A stretch of 64,000 nucleotides of DNA from Arenicola marina (GCA_964019135.1 OZ025250.1:53009357-53073356), one strand, 5' to 3'. Shown: positions 34,801 through 44,599, counted from the stretch's first letter. Translations and numbers: made by a program. Notes: a model not told the origin generated them from the sequence alone.

Positions 34801-37204
34801 CATTTTTTTATTTTTTTTTTATTTTTTTTTATTTTTATTTTTTTTTCCCTTTGTATACGTTACCATAATAGCTCGCTAGAGCTCGCTATTATGCTCAGGA
34901 TGCAATCATTGGTATGGTAAAAATGATTACTACATATCTACAAGTGATCATAAATGCTAATCGTTGTGTGTACTGAGGGTTTAAAATCCCTATCTTATTT
35001 CTTCAGGCTGGCAGGTGGCACAGACAAGGGAGCAGCAATGCAAGATGCATGTGTGGTTGCCAGTGACAACATTTTATAGCAATTTATTGAATAACACCCA
35101 GCTGCAGTCGGCTTATCTTCCTGTCATCAATGAGATATACCTCCACAACCACTCCTCCACACCAAATCCCCCCTACTCCAACCAGTGGCCCGATGGCAGA
35201 CTGCAGTCACAGTGACTGTAAACCAGATTGCTGATGTAGGTTTTAGTTCATAACAATACAATTGGTGTCACTGTGGCAAAGAACATAGTGGTTACCAGCA
35301 TCTACCAGGGTTAATCTCATGTTGGGATGTTGGCACAATTGTCCAAATTGGCACAATGACATACTTTCTTGATGGCCGAGGATAGAACAATGTATTATAG
35401 AATATGTAAACACTATAATTGTATGCGCACACATTATGATAAAAGCTATAGTCAATTCTCGACTGGGGTCTAAAGAATTTAACATGACACTGTTGTACCC
35501 CTAGAGAAGCGGGTTTGCCTGGGGGCACTTATGCTAAGTTGCCGTAGTTGGGATGGTACCCCCACGTTAAAGAATGGCTAAGCCCAAGGGTCTTATAAAT
35601 ATTGAGAACAGTGCCAAGGCTTATAGTAGGTATAACAGGTCAATTTTTTATTTTTTGTTCACATCATCGTATGATAGCTTAAATAAAAGCTTAGAATGAG
35701 GGAAAGCCCACAAAAAAAGACCTTATATAAATATCTTCATTCATAAGTGAGTTATCAGCTGTCGAAAGCTGACACTTTTTGACATCTTCTGCCAGTGTAA
35801 ACAAATGATGAGGTGGGTGATAATGAGGGCAGTTGCACACATCCGGTTTTGGTCAGGCTTTAAGCAACGAGGGGTGCTTCATTAATTTTGCTTGGCACTC
35901 AAAAGCGCCTTCCTCTAGAAATAAATAGTATGTGCTTTCCACTTTATAATACACCATATGACATAGAAAATCATTGTTCACTTCTATTTCCTGTTATATT
36001 AAGATTATTTGTGGAGTTTTAAAAAATACCTCAGTTTCAAAGAGCTGCGAAGTGAGGAAAAAAAGTAATTTTCGATCTAAAACAGTGATTTTCAGTTGCT
36101 GAAACCCTTTACGAACAGGATAACACTAAATATCTTACTTGATTTTGATTGGTTAATATTGCATACCATCATTCCGCATCAAAGAGAGATGTGGGGTGAT
36201 TCCTGTCAAATTTACAAATGGCCACCACCGCCGCCGATGAAGTGATGTATATCTGTTTCTGCCAGCCATGCATCGTTTGGAAAATTAATTGTCTTGAAAC
36301 ATTAAGATACATCTTTTTTCTATCAAACAATGTCAGTTTAAAGAGAAAAGGTGAAATATTAAACGCCATAAATAGGCGACCTACTTTTCAATGGTGACAG
36401 AATAGAAAAGTGTCTTATGACGGTCTCGTTGTCATCGATACTTATCTAGTTTCACTTTCAGAGGTTAATGTGATCTCATAGGTACAGACTGTCCCACAAC
36501 ATTAAGGCCTGATTTCCAGGCTACCTCTGGCCTGGGTCCAGAGGTTAATGTGATCTCATAGGTACAGACTGTCCCACAACATTAAGGCCTGATTTCCAGG
36601 CTACCTCTGCCTCTGGCCTGGGTGCCAGTCCCAGTGTCTGCCAGTATTGGATCTGAGGCCAAAATAGTCTCTGATACGTGTGCTGCACAGCACAAGTATC
36701 AGAGACTAGTTTGGCCTCAGATCCAACGACTATTTTGGCCTCAGATCCAACACTGGCTGTGCCTGTGGCTGTGGCCAGTGCGGGGTTCCACCTGTGCCAG
36801 GCTGTGCCACAACCGACACCGCTTCCATTTCAGCGGTTGCGATATTTACATGATCTAAAGACATTGTCTTTGTGCGTGCAGTACAAATAGCGACATCGGC
36901 GGTATATTTATGCATGACATCATACCAATACACAAGTTATAACCAGGTAACTGCCGAACTACCACACGTGTGTGGGCGATAATAAGTGAATCACATGATG
37001 ATAGCAGCCACTGGACCCTTAGGATGGTACCTTACCTTTAGTACCCATAGACCTGGCTTCTATCCAATTTCGTAGCTTTTTTAAAGCCTTGTTGCGAGTT
37101 TTCAACTCATTTGCTGCTAATTTCTGGGCAAATTTCATTAAAAGCTCGGGATCCGCTTCTGACCCCATAGCCGCGGCCATATTGTTTTTATCTTTCTGAC
37201 GCAT
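19667..37204 (-). CDS. RRP1: RRP1 homologue (ribosomal RNA processing protein 1), 11 exons, 867 aa
   Basis: This is a nucleolar protein of the Nop52/RRP1 family, needed for rRNA maturation towards the large ribosomal subunit. Eleven exons with GT-AG borders join in phase throughout: 37204-37036, 30812-30730, 30195-30052, 29240-29046, 28716-28652, 28131-27978, 27850-27753, 27089-26851, 22280-21070, 20256-20181 and 19836-19667. They total 2604 nt, exactly 868 codons including TGA. Residues 1 to about 220 form the conserved Nop52 region ([39 protein letters not shown]-like core, [18 protein letters not shown]). Residues 383-786 are Lys/Glu/Ser-rich with two EV.LF.GGF.DS.EE repeats. KTVKF (799-803) fits the PP1-docking RVxF pattern known from RRP1B. 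The tail GILKSP...SASDFF matches the vertebrate ending (GVLKTP...AMDFF). The start may be Met1 or the later MAAAM with a good ATGGCC context. Confidence 0.93.
20181..20256 (-). CDS. RRP1: RRP1 exon 10 with PP1-docking motif
   Basis: It encodes [20 protein letters not shown] and RNKTQ. KTVKF followed by an Arg-Asn pair aligns with the KVTF..RN segment of vertebrate RRP1B that binds protein phosphatase 1. Confidence 0.88.
20382..20462 (-). repeat. tRNA-like fragment in an RRP1 intron
   Basis: On the minus strand gactgtagctcagtcggtag resembles a tRNA D-arm with box A. No good box B or acceptor pairing follows, so it is a tRNA-derived relic rather than a gene. Confidence 0.35.
20700..20957 (-). 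mobile_element. tRNA-derived SINE (family 1), copy 3
   Basis: This nearly full copy reads on the minus strand from ggtcggcccggtagtttatt through a degenerate box B (gatggtttgaccc), ccatgtctgtgtggtcgcag, and the 3' end gtcctgaatatacaaccaac. It lies in RRP1 intron 9. Confidence 0.85.
21070..22280 (-). CDS. RRP1: RRP1 exon 9 (large, low complexity)
   Basis: This 1211-nt exon encodes about 403 residues rich in Lys, Glu and Ser. It includes two repeats of an EV.LF.GGF.DS.EE motif, each followed by a basic cluster ending RKS, and finishes [20 protein letters not shown]...GSEK before gtaagt. The central part is probably disordered and nucleolar-targeting (inference). Confidence 0.9.
22348..22755. 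mobile_element. MITE with TTAA ends, about 408 bp
   Basis: The left end ttaaagttgcatg...tttcccgccaaaact is mirrored at the right end as agttttggcgggaaa...catgcaactttaa. TTAA borders both ends, as in piggyBac target duplications. The right half recurs at 1634-1836. It is noncoding and lies in RRP1 intron 8. Confidence 0.75.
22914..26612. repeat. 51-bp minisatellite, about 72 copies, in RRP1 intron 8
   Basis: The plus-strand unit starts ggtctatgctaaccaccaga, continues ccactggagtgcgatctccg and ends gccagacggct. About 72 head-to-tail copies show only a few recurring variants. Because 51 is 17 codons and the consensus lacks stops, several frames stay open on both strands. On the RRP1 sense strand [17 protein letters not shown] is repeated for 575 and 651 codons, broken by one tag at about 24642. 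I see no start, splice or codon signal making these real proteins. The sense-strand unit resembles tRNA arms (see findings). Confidence 0.97.
26613..26850. other. RRP1 intron segment beside the array
   Basis: C-rich stretches (ccccaccccgccgaaaaag) are partly repeated at 26670-26770, with no gene. Confidence 0.4.
26851..27089 (-). CDS. RRP1: RRP1 exon 8
   Basis: It encodes [20 protein letters not shown], then [20 protein letters not shown], a [15 protein letters not shown] basic segment and an alternating Asp/Ala run. The 5' edge of this exon, with its acceptor, is copied twice more immediately upstream (27125-27290). Confidence 0.9.
27040..27290 (-). repeat. Tandem triplication of the RRP1 exon 8 acceptor region
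   Basis: Three copies spaced about 85-90 bp (near 27089, 27173 and 27260) each contain the acceptor-side motif acag|actccgtaacctgg and code for RLRNL(A/E)AGRLPKPLV. Only the copy nearest 26851 continues into the full exon. The other two diverge after about 50 bp. Confidence 0.85.
27291..27752. other. RRP1 intron 7 sequence with a poly-G run
   Basis: A run of about 16 g near 27520 and no gene. Nothing else is recognised. Confidence 0.4.
27753..27850 (-). CDS. RRP1: RRP1 exon 7
   Basis: It encodes [20 protein letters not shown] and [12 protein letters not shown], ending in phase 2 before gtgggt. The acceptor is tttattttag. Confidence 0.9.
27978..28131 (-). CDS. RRP1: RRP1 exon 6
   Basis: It encodes [20 protein letters not shown], then a Glu/Lys/Thr-rich acidic stretch ending KDKPALN, before gtatgt. 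Entry is phase 2, exit phase 0. Confidence 0.88.
28186..28505. repeat. 46- to 49-bp minisatellite, about 7 copies, in RRP1 intron 5
   Basis: A unit with acgacattgaaacctggcgg, then agatctgtggtgcaggcaa, repeats about seven times with scattered substitutions. Confidence 0.9.
28506..29045. other. RRP1 intron 4/5 remainder
   Basis: It holds a short (TA)n run at 28617-28635 and exon 5. A phrase gaacagccctatgt occurs three times between 28940 and 29035. Confidence 0.4.
28652..28716 (-). CDS. RRP1: RRP1 exon 5
   Basis: It encodes [20 protein letters not shown] plus TR and ends in phase 2 before gtaacc. It continues the Nop52 domain. Confidence 0.9.
29046..29240 (-). CDS. RRP1: RRP1 exon 4
   Basis: It encodes [18 protein letters not shown] through [17 protein letters not shown], 65 codons in phase 0, between ctccatag and gtgggt. 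Confidence 0.92.
29335..29700. repeat. Degenerate 17- to 20-bp tandem repeat in RRP1 intron 3
   Basis: Many imperfect copies of ttatcttgtatctggtgt. The 230-codon plus-strand frame through it is a by-product of the repeat. Confidence 0.85.
30052..30195 (-). CDS. RRP1: RRP1 exon 3
   Basis: It encodes [20 protein letters not shown] through [17 protein letters not shown], 48 codons in phase 0, between ctcaccag and gtgagc. Confidence 0.92.
30525..30715. repeat. 17-bp tandem repeat (cttatacaccggtgcga), about 11 copies
   Basis: The array begins with gtgggtgcaacttatacacc. Similar sequence in opposite orientation lies at 32311-32385. Arrays of gtgcgacttata-type units are typical of pogo/Tigger-like MITEs in many animals, so this may be an internal array of such an element (inference). 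Confidence 0.85.
30730..30812 (-). CDS. RRP1: RRP1 exon 2
   Basis: After ttttctgctgcag the frame reads [20 protein letters not shown] and on to DKPLVQ, then gtaaga. This W-K-G-L-[HF]-Y-C-M-W segment is the most conserved part of the family. Confidence 0.93.
31900..32230. repeat. Tandem duplication of about 163 bp in RRP1 intron 1
   Basis: Two diverged copies share tccatgagaaca, tgctaaatatacca, ttcttgaacactcac and catgtcagaagta, offset by about 163 bp. Confidence 0.85.
32311..32385 (-). repeat. Inverted relative of the 30525 repeat
   Basis: The minus strand reads cttatacactggtgcgactt and ctcaaaagtggtgggtgtga, matching the start of the array at 30515-30560. Confidence 0.65.
32580..32720. repeat. 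T-rich tandem repeat, about 47 bp x 3
   Basis: The unit contains aattgttgccttttttatta and cactttttattg and is repeated about three times with minor changes. Confidence 0.85.
33222..33700. repeat. Diverged tandem duplication of about 240 bp in RRP1 intron 1
   Basis: The two copies share taggcaaaa.gtgtcaa, gaacaatatata, aaaatatttacagttt and ggtggaggcat..aaatataggtttggaatc. Confidence 0.85.
33977..34102. mobile_element. Hairpin element with direct repeat atctatggcta
   Basis: Arms tagcctgaatgttcagacg and cgtctgaacattcaggcta pair perfectly. The 11-bp direct repeat atctatggcta lies on both sides (the left copy overlaps the arm), consistent with a small inserted element. Confidence 0.55.
34700..36459. 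other. RRP1 intron 1, no further gene recognised
   Basis: It contains a T-rich run near 34800 and short frames without domains. Nothing repeated was noticed. Confidence 0.4.
36460..36617. repeat. Exact tandem duplication of a 79-bp unit
   Basis: The unit starts cagaggttaatgtgatctca and ends ctctggcctgggtc. The two copies look identical, so the duplication is recent. Confidence 0.95.
36644..36728. repeat. Hairpin with arms of about 40 bp
   Basis: The left arm ttggatctgaggccaaaata...gtgtgctg pairs with cagcacaag...tttggcctcagatccaa. Another direct copy of actattttggcctcagatcc follows at 36730. Confidence 0.8.
37036..37204 (-). CDS. RRP1: RRP1 exon 1
   Basis: It encodes the amino end ([19 protein letters not shown] onward) and ARSMGTK, ending in phase 1 at gtaagg. 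[20 protein letters not shown] is the family's opening motif. The intron that follows is 6.2 kb, the longest in the gene. Confidence 0.92.
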
Positions 37205-37913
37205 ATATTGGGAAATGTTTTTCGACCTCTGATATATTGGGCTTTGCGTGGAATGATACAGCCTTTAGGGTTGGAATGGGTTCATTTTCCATGTTAGAAC
37301 CCACGAAAAGTATCATTGTAGTAAACGTTAGGCGTGAGTAATACGTGAACTATGCTGAAGCAATGGTTCGCCCTTACATGGAAGAACGACCTTGGAATGG
37401 GTTGCGCAAGTATTTCTCACTGGTGAACCCACTGGGCGTTCACTGTCCAACGTGTCATTCATTTGTCTTGGGCTAATTTTTTTCTCCATGTAAAATGTAC
37501 GGTATCTTAGGTGGGGCGCCGCGTGGTCACTGCCCACCCCCCCCCCTCTCCCCCGCAGGACGAATTTCGGAGTCATTTAACACAAAGACTTGATGACCTC
37601 CCCACTCCTTTCAATATCTTGAATCAGCCCCGTATTTTGTGCGTGGATGGGGGGGTGGGGGGGGGACGATCATTATCGCATACATTTTTGTCTGTGTCTG
37701 TACCCACATATTTAGTTAAGTTAGTATATTTCATAATCTACATTGGATTATTAGTTAATGATAATTTACTACGTCAGTCCATGCATGGAGATGTCAATGA
37801 AGAAGAAATTGGCACAGCGTGACCAGAGAATTTTGTTTCTTCATGTTTATATGGGGTCGAGTCAGAATTGACAATGATGTCAGAATTGCCAATTAACCAC
37901 ACACGTTTGGATG
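37205..37913. other. Upstream flank of RRP1
   Basis: This must contain the RRP1 promoter, but no TATA box or known element stands out. Poly-C/G runs occur near 37540 and 37650. Confidence 0.35.
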
Positions 37914-37926
37914 CGTTCGGCAGACC

Positions 37927-38302
37927 AATGTTAGGACCCAAAACGTCATAGTGACGAAGACGTCATATCACGCGGCCTGCACCATCTGGTAGCAAATATA
38001 CAGTTTGACATTGTGCCTCAATCGCCGTGTCTGTTGACGGGGCTATGAATATATGTGCTTTCATAAATGTTGGAATATATGGGGTATCCCCCCCCCCGGG
38101 TCAATCCCTTGGAACCTGCTACTCCTAGACCTTTGATTTCCTCATTTTCCTGCGCCGTTTTCGCGCATATCGGCCTCCAAGAGATCGTTAATTGTCAATC
38201 AATCACTTCTTTCCCCAAGTGGCCCTGTCCGGTCTGTGTATTTCATTCTATCAAAGTATGACGTTTTCGTCACTATGACGTCTAGGGTTCTAACAGACGT
38301 AG
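37927..38302. mobile_element. MITE with inverted ends and 13-bp flanking direct repeat
   Basis: The left end has gttaggaccc, then cgtcatagtgacgaagacgt. The right end has acgttttcgtcactatgacg, then gggttctaac. The 13-bp direct repeat gcgttcggcagac occurs at 37914-37926 and 38303-38315. It is noncoding. Confidence 0.7.
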
Positions 38303-38315
38303 CGTTCGGCAGACT

Positions 38316-40360
38316 TACGCATGCTTGTGTGTCGGATATGCAAAATGCCACTGCCGGGGATAGGGCGCTTCAACAATTTGGGCCGTAATACAGCAAAAAC
38401 AGGCGTCTTCGTTTTTACCATCGGCGTCCGTCGTCTATCAAAGACAGCTCCAGTGAAATTCTACACCACGAGCTCAAAATCGGTCCGATTTAGACGCGCC
38501 CCACAAAGGAATGATGACATTTAGAGGGATTTTCGCGACTTCGATACAATATTTTGATTTAACATAGCATGGAACATAGATACTAGGGACTAGATATGGG
38601 GAGGCAAGGGGGGGTTTGTTTGCCCGGAGCATGAAATTTCGGGAAATAGCTTTGCCACATATTTAGCTTTTTCAGCTAAGAATCATTGCATATGTACCAT
38701 ACATAAAGTAAGCATTTGGTATGTTAAAGCGGGTAAAACGTTACTATAATCGGGAGGCCTTAGTAATGTTTTGGTCCTGAAAACAACTTTGCAAAACACG
38801 ACACGTCTTAGAGAACAACGGGTTCAAAGAAATAAATTTGCAATCCTGTCCACAGTAAATTCAAGCGCCACGCCATTTTGCCACAGAGCGTGACGTCATG
38901 GATGATCATTCATGTGGCGCTCACAGGGGGTTGAATTTGGGTTTATCTCGCTAGTCCAGGGGCGAGCGGAAACGCGTGAAAAGATATACCGTGGCCTCCA
39001 GGGGCGAGCGGAACCGCGTGAAAAGGTATACCGTGGTTTCGCTTCTCGCTGGAATTGTTACAATTCCAAGCCGCACAGTACACCATCTCTTCTAGGAATT
39101 AGGAGGGAGAACCACTTTCTATTTAGCAACTAAAAATTGAACAGATTGTATCCGTCTATTATGAATGCTAAGACTATAAACTGCGGTTTTTCATAATGTG
39201 TTGAATATGAGCAAAGTTAGGTAAACATCGCCCGTTTCGCTATTTCTGATTTGGGTCTCGCTCCCTGATTGGCTATAGCGCCAGCCACGCCCACCAAGAA
39301 GGCCGTCACAAAAATCCACGCTTTGGAGGATTGACTCATGGATAGCAACTAAATGCTTTGGTCAGCTACAAGAGCTAATATTTTTATTTCTTTTAATGGA
39401 ATCGTTCCCTCGTTGTTCTGTCATTGCAGGCCCAAAAAAAAAACGTCCACGGATTTACATATCAGATACTGATGGAGATAACTGCCAACATCGAGAGACG
39501 AGGAACTAAAGCTACGAACAACATCGCCCATGGGCTATTGCGAGCATCCAAGTGCCGGGACGCCAGGCGACAATGAATGCTTTTTCATCCTGACTAAGAG
39601 ACACTTAATTGGGTGGAGTTATCACACGTCACCAGTTTAAAGGGGCATGCAGTCCCTTGTTCGGTGAGCAATTACAAGTAGGTCATAGTAAAGTTAATTG
39701 AACTCTTAGTTGATATGTATATATCTATAATTATGTGGGCGTGTCGTGTGTTGCAATACCACAGGACCGAAGCTAGTTTTTGATGGGGGAAAGAATTACA
39801 AGCATGTATGATAGGAAAGACCAATAAAATGTTTATTGACGGTTAGAAATTAAATTGACCCCATAAAAGGTGGGGTTAAAAGGGTCATGCACAGCAAAGT
39901 GGCAAGCCAAAGGCAACAAACAAAATACACATCAACAAGCAGATGTCATAAATAAAATAGTGCATATGAAATCGCGATTACAGAGATGGTGGGTGGGAAA
40001 AAGCAAAACCCTGATTATCACAGATTGAAATGAAACAGGAATATGAAAACGTCCACCTTGTACTGACTCTGACCTGAAACGTGGAGAGCTAGTCCCCGAT
40101 TGGTTCATAAAACAAAGTAGGACTAAAAACCGTCAGACATAGAGTTCGATTGTACAATGATGACCGATAATCGACTACCCCCCATGAATGCGTTTTAACG
40201 TTGCAAAATGTTGCTTCTTATATATGACGTATATAAATCCATCGCATGGACGTTTTTGAGCCTAGTGACTGAGACAGAACTGGTGTCGTCCTGTGGCCGC
40301 AACCACACACGGAGCGTTGAAGCACGGTGGCGGGTTTGTGGCTCTAAATGACGGTCACTG
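38316..40360. other. Intergenic, no gene recognised
   Basis: A 45-bp direct duplication (aggggcgagcgga.cgcgtga, atatacc) lies at 38955-39035. A possible acceptor at 39429 followed by a 47-codon frame has no other support. Confidence 0.4.
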
Positions 40361-40369
40361 GTCACTGGT

Positions 40370-40622
40370 CGACCACTGCTCGACTACAGTGCGATCACTG
40401 GTTGACCACTGTGCGACCACAGTGCGATCACTGGTCGACCACCGTGCGATCACTGCTCGACGACAGTGCGATCACTGCTCGACCACAGTGCGATCACTGC
40501 TCGACCACTGTGCGATCACTGGTCGACCACAGTGCGATCACTGCTCGACCACTGTGCGACCACAGTGCGATCACTGTTCGACCACTGTGCGACCACAGTG
40601 ATATCACTGGTCGACCACCGCG
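40370..40622. repeat. 22-bp minisatellite with gtcgac/gtgcgatcactg core, about 11 copies
   Basis: Imperfect units of ggtcgaccacagtgcgatca alternate with shorter ones. The period keeps several plus frames open (102 and 125 codons), which explains those frames. Confidence 0.9.
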
Positions 40623-42009
40623 CTACACCACTCCTCTAAATACATCCAAACATTTGCTTCTTTCAAATTATTTGCATAAGCTTACGTGCAGTCGTTGCAT
40701 AAATGTGCGATTTTTTTTCTCATAAAATAGAATAAATACATATCGAGTTGTTTTGCTATTTTTGAATGTCAATTTTGCGCATAAAAACACAAACCTAAGG
40801 CCTTAAGGTTTATAACAAATTATAAACAGCTACCATTTCCGCACAAATGATGATCTGCCAATGACCCAAAACAATCCAACTTCTTGAATTTTCCCTCCAC
40901 AAGAATAAAAACTTGTGCCTGTGGCGAAACTTCATAAACGTGTGTACATATCGTTTACCGATCCCACCGACATGGGGGGGCTCTAGCCCAAAACTATATC
41001 TGATTACAGAAGCATCCAGAGCTCCACTTCCCATAGCCGGGGGGCCGTTTGCACTGCGTGTGGAATGTTTTAACCTCTTATGCCTTGTTCACACGATGCA
41101 ATACGTTGAAAAGTTCATTGCGACAAACGAACTTTTCGACTAACTATGCAATTGGAGGGCCGGTTTTGGACGCATTGTAAGCTTGGCGCACGTTCTAAAG
41201 TTTCGGTCAACTTCATTTGGGAATTGTCAACCTATGAGATGATTACGTTGGTATTGTTTCCGTTATATGACAGTTATGAATATATGTGTGGCTTGTATGC
41301 ATGACGTTCGCTCAAATGCTCAAATGGTATGTTCGCTAGACGGCGGTAATAATAATCGTTGAGTCAGCACTTCTTTGGTAACCCGGGTGTATCCCTGCGG
41401 TGGACCGAATACGCACATTACGCATCGGTTCACCGCCCGACACTTTTTCACCCGGGTATGGGTGCGCGCGCATGCATTCGGTATGCCGATGTGCCTCGTT
41501 CTAAACAGCACGGGGCATTCGGGAGAAGATGGCGGCTCATTGAAAGGTGATGAGAGTAGGTTGGTTCCAGTGCCTTAATGTGCACCGGATGTGAACGGTG
41601 CGTGCATTTCATTGGAATAGGCATATCCCTATCGGCACACTCGGAAGTTCCCTGTCACGTGTTGCGGGCCCGGGGCGGGATACCGAACCTGGCCCAAAGA
41701 AATGCGCCCAGTGGGTACCCGGTTTGACCGTATAAACTGTTGACCAACCAATGCTTCGACCGTTGTTATGACCGTTGAAGGAATGATCGTACCGTATACA
41801 CCCGGTATCCCTCCATTGTTTGAGACATCGATCAAGCTTGGACTTGCCACAAACATCCAATTGGACACTCAAGCAGAAAAAGTTAATTTAAAGGGTTTAC
41901 CCGTTGCAACGATTCCATCGGAGTGTATCTTTAACTGCTTGAGTTCGGGAGCGAGCGGGTTAGTCCGGAGGAGGCGTATAATTGCGAAGTCATGTTTGGG
42001 TTGGGGTCA
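40623..42009. other. Intergenic, no gene recognised
   Basis: Frames of up to 120 codons overlap each other on both strands without a domain. No splice-consistent exon was found. Confidence 0.4.
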
Positions 42010-42084
42010 GGCCAACGGAGGAGGGGGGGGGGGGGGGTGGAGGCGTCTTTGGGTCCCAGACCCAATGAATCGCTCTCCAGTAAA

Positions 42085-42500
42085 CATTATTGAAATGGGC
42101 CTATTCCGGGCCAATGCGGTTATTCCGTAATGCCGCTGTCGGGCCGATACAGGATCGTATTGGGCTGTTTCCGGCGCGGCGTCGTTTGCACATTGGGCCA
42201 ATGTATGGCCCAGTACTGGCAACTTAATTGGGCCAGCATCGATCCTCTATCGGCCCATCACTGCCGGGCCAGTATGGACTTTTATGTAACCCTAAGTAAG
42301 TTTAATCTATGCGGACAACATACAAATGGTTAAAAGTTAGTCGCGATAATAACGGGTAAATGTAGAAGAGATAGATTAGCGAACAAGAATAAATACGTTA
42401 ACAGTGAAATACAATACGGACTAGATATCCACTGCATGACAGCTACATTGGTTTACCGGTTTAATACTGTTTAACCTAACGGCCCGGTACTGGCCCAATC
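42085..42500. repeat. Cluster of short inverted tattgggccag / ctggcccaat motifs
   Basis: At least seven occurrences of (t)ggcc(c/g)a(a/g)t-type words on both strands, such as attgggccaatg, atggcccagtact and ttgggccagcatc, give a locally palindromic region. Confidence 0.5.
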
Positions 42501-42570
42501 TTATGATCCTAGCATATACAGAGTTAAAAAAAGCGACAAACAACAGTGTATAAACATTTGTACTTTTTAA

Positions 42571-42666
42571 TGATACAAAATTATTCTGTTATTCTCAACT
42601 ACAAAATTATTCTGTTACTCTCAACTACAAAATTATTCTGTTACTCTCAACTACAAAATTATTCTG
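42571..42666. repeat. Tandem repeat of about 25 bp x 4 at the gene 3' end
   Basis: The unit ctacaaaattattctgttac plus tctcaa is repeated. It touches the stop codon of the DUF4806-type gene, so it lies in that gene's 3' UTR. Confidence 0.9.
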
Positions 42667-42904
42667 TGGCCGCCGCGGGAGCATCACTTGGGTCTTGCAT
42701 GCGCATATCCTGGCCCGGGGTGCGACGGCGTCCGTCTCCGCGGCAATCCGCGACACCACGCAGATACATCATCGCCGCATGATGCACGGGGGATTCAGCG
42801 TCTCCATTACAGCTCCTCAGCAGGGCACCTGAAGAAGCCAAAATTTAACAGAATAGTTTACGAATGTGCTCTACAAACAATGTAATATGGTATGTAAGTG
42901 ACGT

Positions 42905-43138
42905 CACCCCTTGATTGTATATTCAGGACGCTTTATATTAACCACTTTTGGTCATATCGCGTCAATGGGAGAAGGAGGGGGGAGTGGAGCCATGTCCCCG
43001 GGGGTAACCCCCTACTCTTTGCGAAGAAGGACATGGGGCATTTATCCTGCGACCACACAGACACGACTACATGGCTCTCATGTGACCAGGTCACTCAATG
43101 CGAGCGCCCTAGCCCACTGAGCTACCGGACCGGCCCCT
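42905..43138 (-). mobile_element. tRNA-derived SINE (family 1), copy 4
   Basis: The minus strand starts ggccggtccggtagctcagt (box A-like) and ends gcgtcctgaatatacaatc. The box B region is deleted relative to the other copies. It lies in the last intron of the DUF4806-type gene. Confidence 0.85.
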
Positions 43139-43739
43139 CACTTCTTGAAACAACGATTCTGGGTACAACGCGTCAGCGGGTCCCAATACTTAACTATGGG
43201 CCTCAAACTGGACTCAGTCTAGTTCTATTCAATTACCATTTGTTGTGGCGCGAAACATGCATCAGATATGTTAGCATGTTATTATGTTTTAAAAAAATGG
43301 GCACCTTGAAACTCAGACTCTGACCCAAGTCTCTCTTCCAGCGTTAGAAAGTTATTCATAGTTGCGATGGGTAGAATCACATCTGCCGGGAGAAGGGCGG
43401 TGCTGGGCGAGGGCCCTGAAGACTGGTGTCTCGACACTACCAGCTTAGTCAGCTTCTGGATGCGTTCCTCCTGTTTGATGAAGGCGCTTTGGAGCAGATC
43501 CACGCTGGTTTAAATCTTGGCCAACATGGCGATGACTTCTCAATCCACCGCTAATACGAAGAAAGGAGAAGAAAACATTAAAAGTTGAAGCATAATGTCT
43601 CAGCAGGCTCACAAAAAGCCATGGGAATTGCTCAGATATGGTGCAATATTTCGAATCTGGATTAAAATTAGTCAATACTAAATAAGACATTGAAACCGAA
43701 TAGGTCTCGTTAAATTTCCGTGGAATGGAGTAAGAGGTA

Positions 43740-44120
43740 CATATGAAAATATTGGCCCGGACGGGGGATCGAGGCTGTCTGGGTAGGTACTTTTGGGAAG
43801 GGAAAGGGGGTGGGCTCGTCCGTTTATGGGTGTGTGTTTCCAGGGGGTCGTTATCTTCCGGGGGGGCAATTGCCTCGGAGGAGAGTTGTCTGGGATGGGA
43901 AGGGGTGTCTGGGGGGGCAATTGCCTCGGAGGGAATTGTCTGGGGTGGGGGGTAGGGTGTCCGGGTGGCAATTGCCCGGAGGGAATTGTTCGGGGGGAGA
44001 AGAGTTCGGGGGGGGGGGGAGGGGGGGCTAGTGGGCAATTTGTCGGGCTGGGGGGGGGGGGGGGGGGGAGTTGTAGAGAGGGAGTTGTCTGGGGAGGGAC
44101 TGGTCATAGGGAGAATTGTC
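43740..44120. repeat. G-rich minisatellite, strong strand asymmetry
   Basis: Repeats of gggggcaattgcctcggagg and ggagttgtctgggg with runs of up to 18 g. It lies in an intron of the DUF4806-type gene, so its sense RNA would be C-rich. The long overlapping frames here are composition artefacts. Confidence 0.85.
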
Positions 44121-44599
44121 CGTGGGGGAGTTGTCCTGCTCTCATTTTTTCAGACCCTATGGAAACCCTGCAAGGAACCGTAAAAACACTTTCAAACTAT
44201 TAAATTGCTCATCTCCGTCTTTCAGCGCCAATTTCACCATCGTGCAGTAAAAAACGGGCCTAAAGCACCAATCATACCTTACCTTACCATACCTATGCAA
44301 TTGTCTACAAGATCATATTGTTAGGTTTACCCGAAAGTAAGTCCAGCAATGATGTACCTGTAACGATTGGTGAGAATCTTCGCAAAGGCTCCGGGGTATC
44401 AGGCCGTTGGCGTGATTCTTGATTGTAATCAGGGGGGTTCAGGTCCCAGCCGCCAGCTGCCAACACGTTAGGCGGGGAGGGAGCCGGAGGAGGTGCGGCT
44501 CTTACTGGAGCCTGTCGTCTTGGAGACTACTTGTACTTCTTCGTCATCGTCGTCCATAATGTCCATCACCTTCTGAGAAGGTTTTCGCCTTAAAGACCG

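Noticed and set aside
35015-35215. 66-codon plus frame in RRP1 intron 1
   Set aside because: An acceptor-like site precedes it, but no family match and no partner exon was seen.
39429-39575. Plus-strand terminal exon after cattgcag
   Set aside because: The 47-codon frame has no recognisable family, begins in a poly-A run and has no partner exon.
40293-40725. Frames of 102 and 125 codons as genes
   Set aside because: They coincide with the 22-bp minisatellite.
41768-42222. Overlapping frames of 71-120 codons on both strands
   Set aside because: They have low-complexity poly-G/C content and no domain.
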